Positions 5,269 to 8,438 of a stretch of DNA of 8,438 nucleotides are shown here, piece by piece. The notes under the pieces were generated by a model. That model did no database searches and was not told the origin of the DNA. It saw only the letters and a program-made list of their open reading frames with translations. Source of the DNA: Pseudomonadota bacterium. GTDB lineage: Bacteria > Pseudomonadota > Gammaproteobacteria > Burkholderiales > Burkholderiaceae. The stretch covers positions 1-8,438 of the forward strand of contig JAEZQX010000261.1 in NCBI GenBank assembly GCA_023441105.1, read 5' to 3'. The stretch's first letter is position 1. Each line of letters starts with the position of its first letter. The position numbers and the translations under genes were made by a program.

Positions 5269-7299
5269 CTATGCCATGCCGATCCGCGCGGCGCCCTTGC
5301 GGAACAGCGCCTCGCCTTCCGCATCGAAGCGGAAGGCGCCGAGGAAGTCGGCGAGGGAGTACTGCGGCAGCACCCGCCGGATGGCGGCAGCGTAGTCCTG
5401 CGCCTGGTCGGGCTGGTCCGCCAGCGAAAGACAGAAGGCGGCGATGGCGAGGATGTGCGGATGCGCATTGGGTCGCGTGGCGGCCTTCACCGCCCAATCG
5501 GCGGCCTGGGCGAAGTCGCCGAGCCGGGCCAGCGCCATAGCCCGCGTACCCAGCATGCCGAAGAGCAGCGGATCGAAGGGGCTGAGCTGGCGTGAATGAT
5601 CCGAGGCCGAGATCGCTGCCTGGGGATTGCCGGTCTGCGAATGCACGAACGACAGCGTGTAGTGGCCGAGCGCGAAGTTGGGGCTGAGATCGACGGTGTG
5701 CTCCAGCTCCGCCACCGCCTGGTCATGCTGGCCCCGCAGCCACAGCGCGCGGCCCATCGCCCAATGCGCCGCAGGATCGCGGTCGTCGGCCATCAGGCTC
5801 TGGCCGGCCGCCGCGTAGGCAAGCTCGGTTTCCCGTTCCCGTCCTCGCCAGCCCTGGAATGCGTTCTGCCAGTGAGCGAACGACAGGCCGGCGTGGGCTC
5901 GGGCGAACGTCGGATCGAGCCGGATGGCGGTCTCGAAGAAGTGCAGCGCCCGGTCGTTGTCCGCCTTGCTGAACCGGTACATGTGCCACAGGCCGCGATG
6001 ATGAGCCTCCCAGGCGTCGAGCGAGCTCGGCGGCCGCAGGATGGCGCGGTTGCGCTCGGTGGTCTCGACCTCGCTGGCGATGGACGCGACGATCCGGTTG
6101 CCGATCTCGTCGAGGACCAGGAGGGCATCGTCGCTGCCTTCGCTGAAGGTCTCCGCCCAGATGATTCTGCCGCTGCGGGTTTCCGCGAGCTCGACGCCGA
6201 CCGTCAGCCGCCCGCCCTTCAACCGTACCGAGCCGCCGACGACATAGTCAACGTCGAGGATGCGGCCTGCCTCCTGCGCACCGATGCGGCGCTCGTGCAA
6301 GGCAAACACCGTCCCCTGCGCGATGACGAACATGCTCCGCAGCTTGGCGAGCCGGGTGATGATGTCGTGTGCCAGTGCGTCCGCGATGCCCCCGCGCGTC
6401 GCCGCTGCCAGCGTGAGATCAGCCAGCGGCATGACCGCGATCGATGCGCGCCGGCCGGGGGAGGGCGGCGTGGCGGTGGCGTCGGCGGCAGGCTCGACGA
6501 CCTCGATGGCAGCTGCCGCCGGCGCCTGCCCCCTGGCATGGATGGCTCGCCAGGCGGCGTGCAGCGGACCGGCGTCCATGCCTTCGGACTCGAACAGCCG
6601 GCTGGTGGTGGCGAGGTGCTCCTCCGCCTCCCGGATGCGACCCTGGCGGCCAAGCCGGTCGAGCAAGGCTTCGTGCACGTGCCGGTCGAACGGCGTCAGC
6701 TGCAGCCATTGCTCCAGGTACGAGAAGGCCTCGGCGTCCGGCGCGTGGCGTACCAGCTGCTCCAGCACACCAGCCTGGCAGCCGCGCAGGCGGCGGCGCT
6801 GCGCCGTCAACCAGCCGTTGAACGCGGGGTTGCGGTCGATCTCGAGTCCTTCCAGGAAATCGCCGGCAAACGATCTGGCCAGCGCCTGGAGACGCGCCGG
6901 CGGCAGCGTCTGCAACCCGCGGTCGCTTGCCCGGATGACGTCCAACGCATCGACGGCGCAATCCTCGAGCTCCAGCCGCACGAGATCGTCCGCCGCCTGG
7001 ACGCGGCGGCGAGCCGGCTCGTCGACGATGCCCCGGAGCTTGCTGAGGCACCAGCGCAGCTCGCCGCGGGGATCGTTCGGAACGTCCCAGAGCAGCTCGC
7101 AGAGCTGGCTCCTGGTGACCGGTCGCGCCGCCAGCGCAAGGTAGGCCAGCAGCGCGCGCACCTTGCGCGAGGCGGGCAAGGCAACCGGGCGTCCGGCACG
7201 CGCGACGGCAATCGGGCCGAGCAGGCGCAGCTCGAGCGCCGGCGTTCCGCCGAGGCCGCCGTCCTGCGATTCCACGGGAAATTCCACGTCGGCTACCAC
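5269..7299 (-). CDS. SARP/AfsR-like regulator: winged helix, BTAD, TolB-like and TPR domains
   Basis: This is a 676-aa protein with four parts. Residues about 21-102 form an OmpR/SARP-type winged helix (ELRLLGPIAVARAGRPVALP, then RKVRALLAYLAL and RSQLCELLW). Residues about 110-255 form a BTAD-like helical domain (RSFAGDFLEGLEI, then QRRRLRGCQAGVLEQLV and LTPFDRHVHEALL). An Ala/Pro-rich linker (256-283) leads to a TolB-like domain at about 285-415 (SIAVMPLADLT, then VDYVVGGSVRLKGGRLTVGV). The C-terminal part (425-645) holds TPR-like helical pairs, such as ALHFFETAIRLDPTFARAHA and LSPNFALGHYTLSFVHSQTG. There is no transmembrane segment, so unlike CadC it is cytoplasmic. SARP-BTAD proteins activate transcription, and TPRs usually mediate protein contacts. 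The GTG start at 7299 is supported by AGGGA five bases upstream. The gene is divergent from a methyltransferase operon and followed by DUF2249. Confidence 0.87.
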   Translation of the reverse strand: MVADVEFPVESQDGGLGGTPALELRLLGPIAVARAGRPVALPASRKVRALLAYLALAARPVTRSQLCELLWDVPNDPRGELRWCLSKLRGIVDEPARRRVQAADDLVRLELEDCAVDALDVIRASDRGLQTLPPARLQALARSFAGDFLEGLEIDRNPAFNGWLTAQRRRLRGCQAGVLEQLVRHAPDAEAFSYLEQWLQLTPFDRHVHEALLDRLGRQGRIREAEEHLATTSRLFESEGMDAGPLHAAWRAIHARGQAPAAAAIEVVEPAADATATPPSPGRRASIAVMPLADLTLAAATRGGIADALAHDIITRLAKLRSMFVIAQGTVFALHERRIGAQEAGRILDVDYVVGGSVRLKGGRLTVGVELAETRSGRIIWAETFSEGSDDALLVLDEIGNRIVASIASEVETTERNRAILRPPSSLDAWEAHHRGLWHMYRFSKADNDRALHFFETAIRLDPTFARAHAGLSFAHWQNAFQGWRGRERETELAYAAAGQSLMADDRDPAAHWAMGRALWLRGQHDQAVAELEHTVDLSPNFALGHYTLSFVHSQTGNPQAAISASDHSRQLSPFDPLLFGMLGTRAMALARLGDFAQAADWAVKAATRPNAHPHILAIAAFCLSLADQPDQAQDYAAAIRRVLPQYSLADFLGAFRFDAEGEALFRKGAARIGMA

Positions 7300-7304
7300 G
7301 TTCG

Positions 7305-7309
7305 TCCCT
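7305..7309 (-). promoter_or_regulatory. Shine-Dalgarno AGGGA for the GTG start at 7299
   Basis: On the minus strand AGGGA ends 5 nt before a GTG codon. No upstream in-frame alternative is needed, and the winged-helix domain begins about 20 codons later. The site supports the GTG start of the SARP/TPR regulator. Confidence 0.6.
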
Positions 7310-7369
7310 ACGTCCGGAGCCTACTTTTGCATCCGACGGCCTCGACGCCCATGGCACCGGGCCCCGCAA

Positions 7370-7396
7370 GGTGACCTCCGCAGCCGCGGAGTCACC
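7370..7396. repeat. Strong imperfect palindrome in divergent promoter region
   Basis: Arms GGTGACCTCCGC (7370-7381) and GCGGAGTCACC (7386-7396) pair over 11 bp, with one bulged C at 7376 and an AGCC loop. The palindrome lies in the 125-bp spacer between the SARP/TPR regulator and the methyltransferase, 15 nt before the methyltransferase ribosome site. No T-run follows, so it is not a standard terminator. It may be an operator for the divergent pair or a structure in the methyltransferase leader mRNA. Confidence 0.6.
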
Positions 7397-7411
7397 GAAC
7401 TCTGAATCCAC

Positions 7412-7416
7412 AGGAG
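7412..7416 (+). promoter_or_regulatory. Shine-Dalgarno AGGAG deciding the methyltransferase start
   Basis: AGGAG lies 8 nt before the ATG at 7425. The alternative in-frame GTG at 7371 would sit inside the palindrome at 7370-7396 and has no ribosome site, so 7425 is preferred. Confidence 0.75.
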
Positions 7417-7424
7417 CGAAGACA

Positions 7425-8309
7425 ATGGATGCAACGGCAGCAACCCCCACCCGCGAACCCGCCGCTGGCACACGCAGTCCGGAGCAAGGCGCGCAAGCTG
7501 CAGTCAAGCCCGACCTTGCGGCGGTCAAGACCCGCCAGCAGGCGGCCTGGTCCTCGGGCGATTATGCCCTCATCGGTACCACGCTGCAGATCGTCGGCGA
7601 GGAGCTGTGCGAGGCGGTCGACGTTCGCGCCGGCCAGCGGGTGCTCGACGTCGCGGCCGGCAACGGCAACGCATCGCTCGCGGCGGCGCGCCGCGGCTGC
7701 GAGGTCATGGCCACCGACTACGTGCCGGCGTTGCTCGAGCGCGCCCGGGAGCGGGCGCAGGCGGAGCGGCTGGCGATCGAGTTCCGACAGGCCGATGCCG
7801 AGGCGCTCGCCTTCGACGACGCATCCTTCGACGTGGTGCTGTCCACCTTCGGGGTGATGTTCACGCCGGACCAGGAGCGCGCCGCAGCCGAGCTGGTGCG
7901 GGTCTGCCGGCACGGCGGCAAGATCGGCCTCGCCAACTGGACGCCGGAGGGCTTCATCGGCCAGCTCTTCAAGACCATCGGCCGCTATGTGCCGCCGCCC
8001 GCCGGCGTCAAGTCCCCGGCGTCGTGGGGCACGCGCGGGCGGCTGTCGGAGCTGTTCGAGGCACATGCGGCGTCGGTCACTTCGTCGCAACGTCACTTCG
8101 TATTCCGCTACCGCACGCCGGCGCACTGGGTCGACATCTTCAGGACCTGGTACGGCCCGGTGCACAAGGCGTTTGCCGCCCTCGACCGGGTGCAGCAGGA
8201 AGCGCTCGAGCGCGACCTGCTGGCGCTGATCGGCGAGTTCAACCGGGCGAAGGACGGCACCATGGTCGTGCCGAGCGAGTACCTGCAGATCGTGATCACC
8301 CGCCATTGA
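7425..8309 (+). CDS. Class I SAM-dependent methyltransferase (Methyltransf_11/UbiE-like)
   Basis: This is a 294-aa soluble methyltransferase. Its first 30 residues are Ala/Pro/Thr-rich and probably disordered. The Rossmann-type core follows: motif I VLDVAAGNGNASLAAARRG (73-91), the acidic residue D98 in MATDYV that binds the SAM ribose, QADAEALAF (122-130), and FDVVLSTFGVMFTPDQ (135-150). HGGKIGLANWTPEG (163-176) is typical of the UbiE/COQ5-like small-molecule branch. A helical C-terminal part (about 180-285), rich in aromatic and charged residues, probably shapes the substrate site. The substrate is unknown. It is not ubiE itself, which is shorter and lacks this N-terminal tail. The start is fixed by AGGAG 8 nt upstream. 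The gene is divergent from the SARP/TPR regulator and followed after 38 nt by a secreted-protein gene on the same strand, so it may head an operon controlled by that regulator. Confidence 0.88.
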   Translation: MDATAATPTREPAAGTRSPEQGAQAAVKPDLAAVKTRQQAAWSSGDYALIGTTLQIVGEELCEAVDVRAGQRVLDVAAGNGNASLAAARRGCEVMATDYVPALLERARERAQAERLAIEFRQADAEALAFDDASFDVVLSTFGVMFTPDQERAAAELVRVCRHGGKIGLANWTPEGFIGQLFKTIGRYVPPPAGVKSPASWGTRGRLSELFEAHAASVTSSQRHFVFRYRTPAHWVDIFRTWYGPVHKAFAALDRVQQEALERDLLALIGEFNRAKDGTMVVPSEYLQIVITRH

Positions 8310-8347
8310 TCCGCGGGCCGCGCCCCCACCATTCTGGAGACGACGTC

Positions 8348-8438
8348 ATGAACCAGCGCAACGACTTCCTTTCCTTCCTGCCGGGGCCGCGCCTGCTGGC
8401 CGGTCTCGCCACCGCCTGCGCCCTGCTCGCGACGGCGC
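8348..8438 (+). CDS. Start of a secreted or membrane protein (3' end outside window)
   Basis: Only the first 30 codons are visible. They read as an N-terminal export signal: polar MNQRND, a short basic stretch around PGPRLL, then a hydrophobic Ala/Leu core (LLAGLATACALLATA) that runs to the window edge. A Cys lies in the hydrophobic core, but too little follows to decide between a lipoprotein and an ordinary signal peptide. GGAG at 8336-8339 lies 8 nt before the ATG, which supports the start. The 38-nt gap to the methyltransferase gene has no terminator, so the two are probably in one operon. The function cannot be stated. Confidence 0.75.
   Translation, partial: MNQRNDFLSFLPGPRLLAGLATACALLATA

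Noticed and set aside
5596..7374. 592-codon open frame on the plus strand opposite the SARP/TPR regulator
   Set aside because: It lies antisense to a gene with clear domains, has no recognisable motif, and long open antisense frames are expected at this GC content.
7392..8306. 304-codon minus-strand frame opposite the methyltransferase
   Set aside because: It is antisense to clear SAM-binding motifs; its His/Arg/Leu-rich reading is typical of a shadow frame.

Overview
The window is GC-rich chromosomal DNA, densely packed with genes on both strands. The gene families (a proteobacterial-type Pcm, a Dnr-like Crp/Fnr regulator, GrpB, DUF2249) point to a beta- or gammaproteobacterium. The sequence alone does not settle the genus. 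I see no rRNA, tRNA, CRISPR array, insertion sequence or phage gene, and no clear sign of recent transfer.

Layout, left to right. (a) 1-653 (+): 3' part of a protein-L-isoaspartate O-methyltransferase gene that begins outside the window. (b) 654-1603 (+): a promoter, an orphan single-domain response regulator (834-1322), then a 73-aa Lys/Pro-rich small protein carrying an ESFPASDP motif (1356-1577), closed by a strong intrinsic terminator. (c) 1633-2553 (-): an exported protein made of three peptidoglycan-binding repeats, divergent from (d) 2642-3585 (+): a second orphan receiver protein whose stop overlaps the start of a PaaI-like hotdog thioesterase. (e) 3641-4222 (-): a GrpB-family protein, divergent from (f) 4324-5004 (+): a Crp/Fnr regulator of the Dnr type. 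(g) 5032-7299 (-): a 676-aa regulator built from a SARP-like winged helix, a BTAD domain, a TolB-like domain and TPRs, followed after 12 nt by a 74-aa DUF2249 protein. (h) 7425-8438 (+): a SAM-dependent methyltransferase and the start of a secreted protein, divergent from the big regulator across a 125-bp spacer with a strong imperfect palindrome.

How the genes may work together. Regulation and stress response recur: two output-less receivers, one Dnr-like sensor-regulator and one SARP/TPR regulator lie within 6.5 kb, with no histidine kinase in view. The most coherent unit is the right-hand block. There a soluble multidomain regulator is probably co-transcribed with DUF2249 and faces a methyltransferase plus exported-protein operon that it may control. 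The Dnr-like gene converging on DUF2249 hints at nitrogen-oxide or redox physiology, but no denitrification enzyme is present here. The left part looks like ordinary housekeeping and stress genes. I do not see a complete, clearly novel defence or biosynthetic system. The best leads are the SARP/TolB/TPR regulator with its divergent promoter region, and the receiver-thioesterase coupling.
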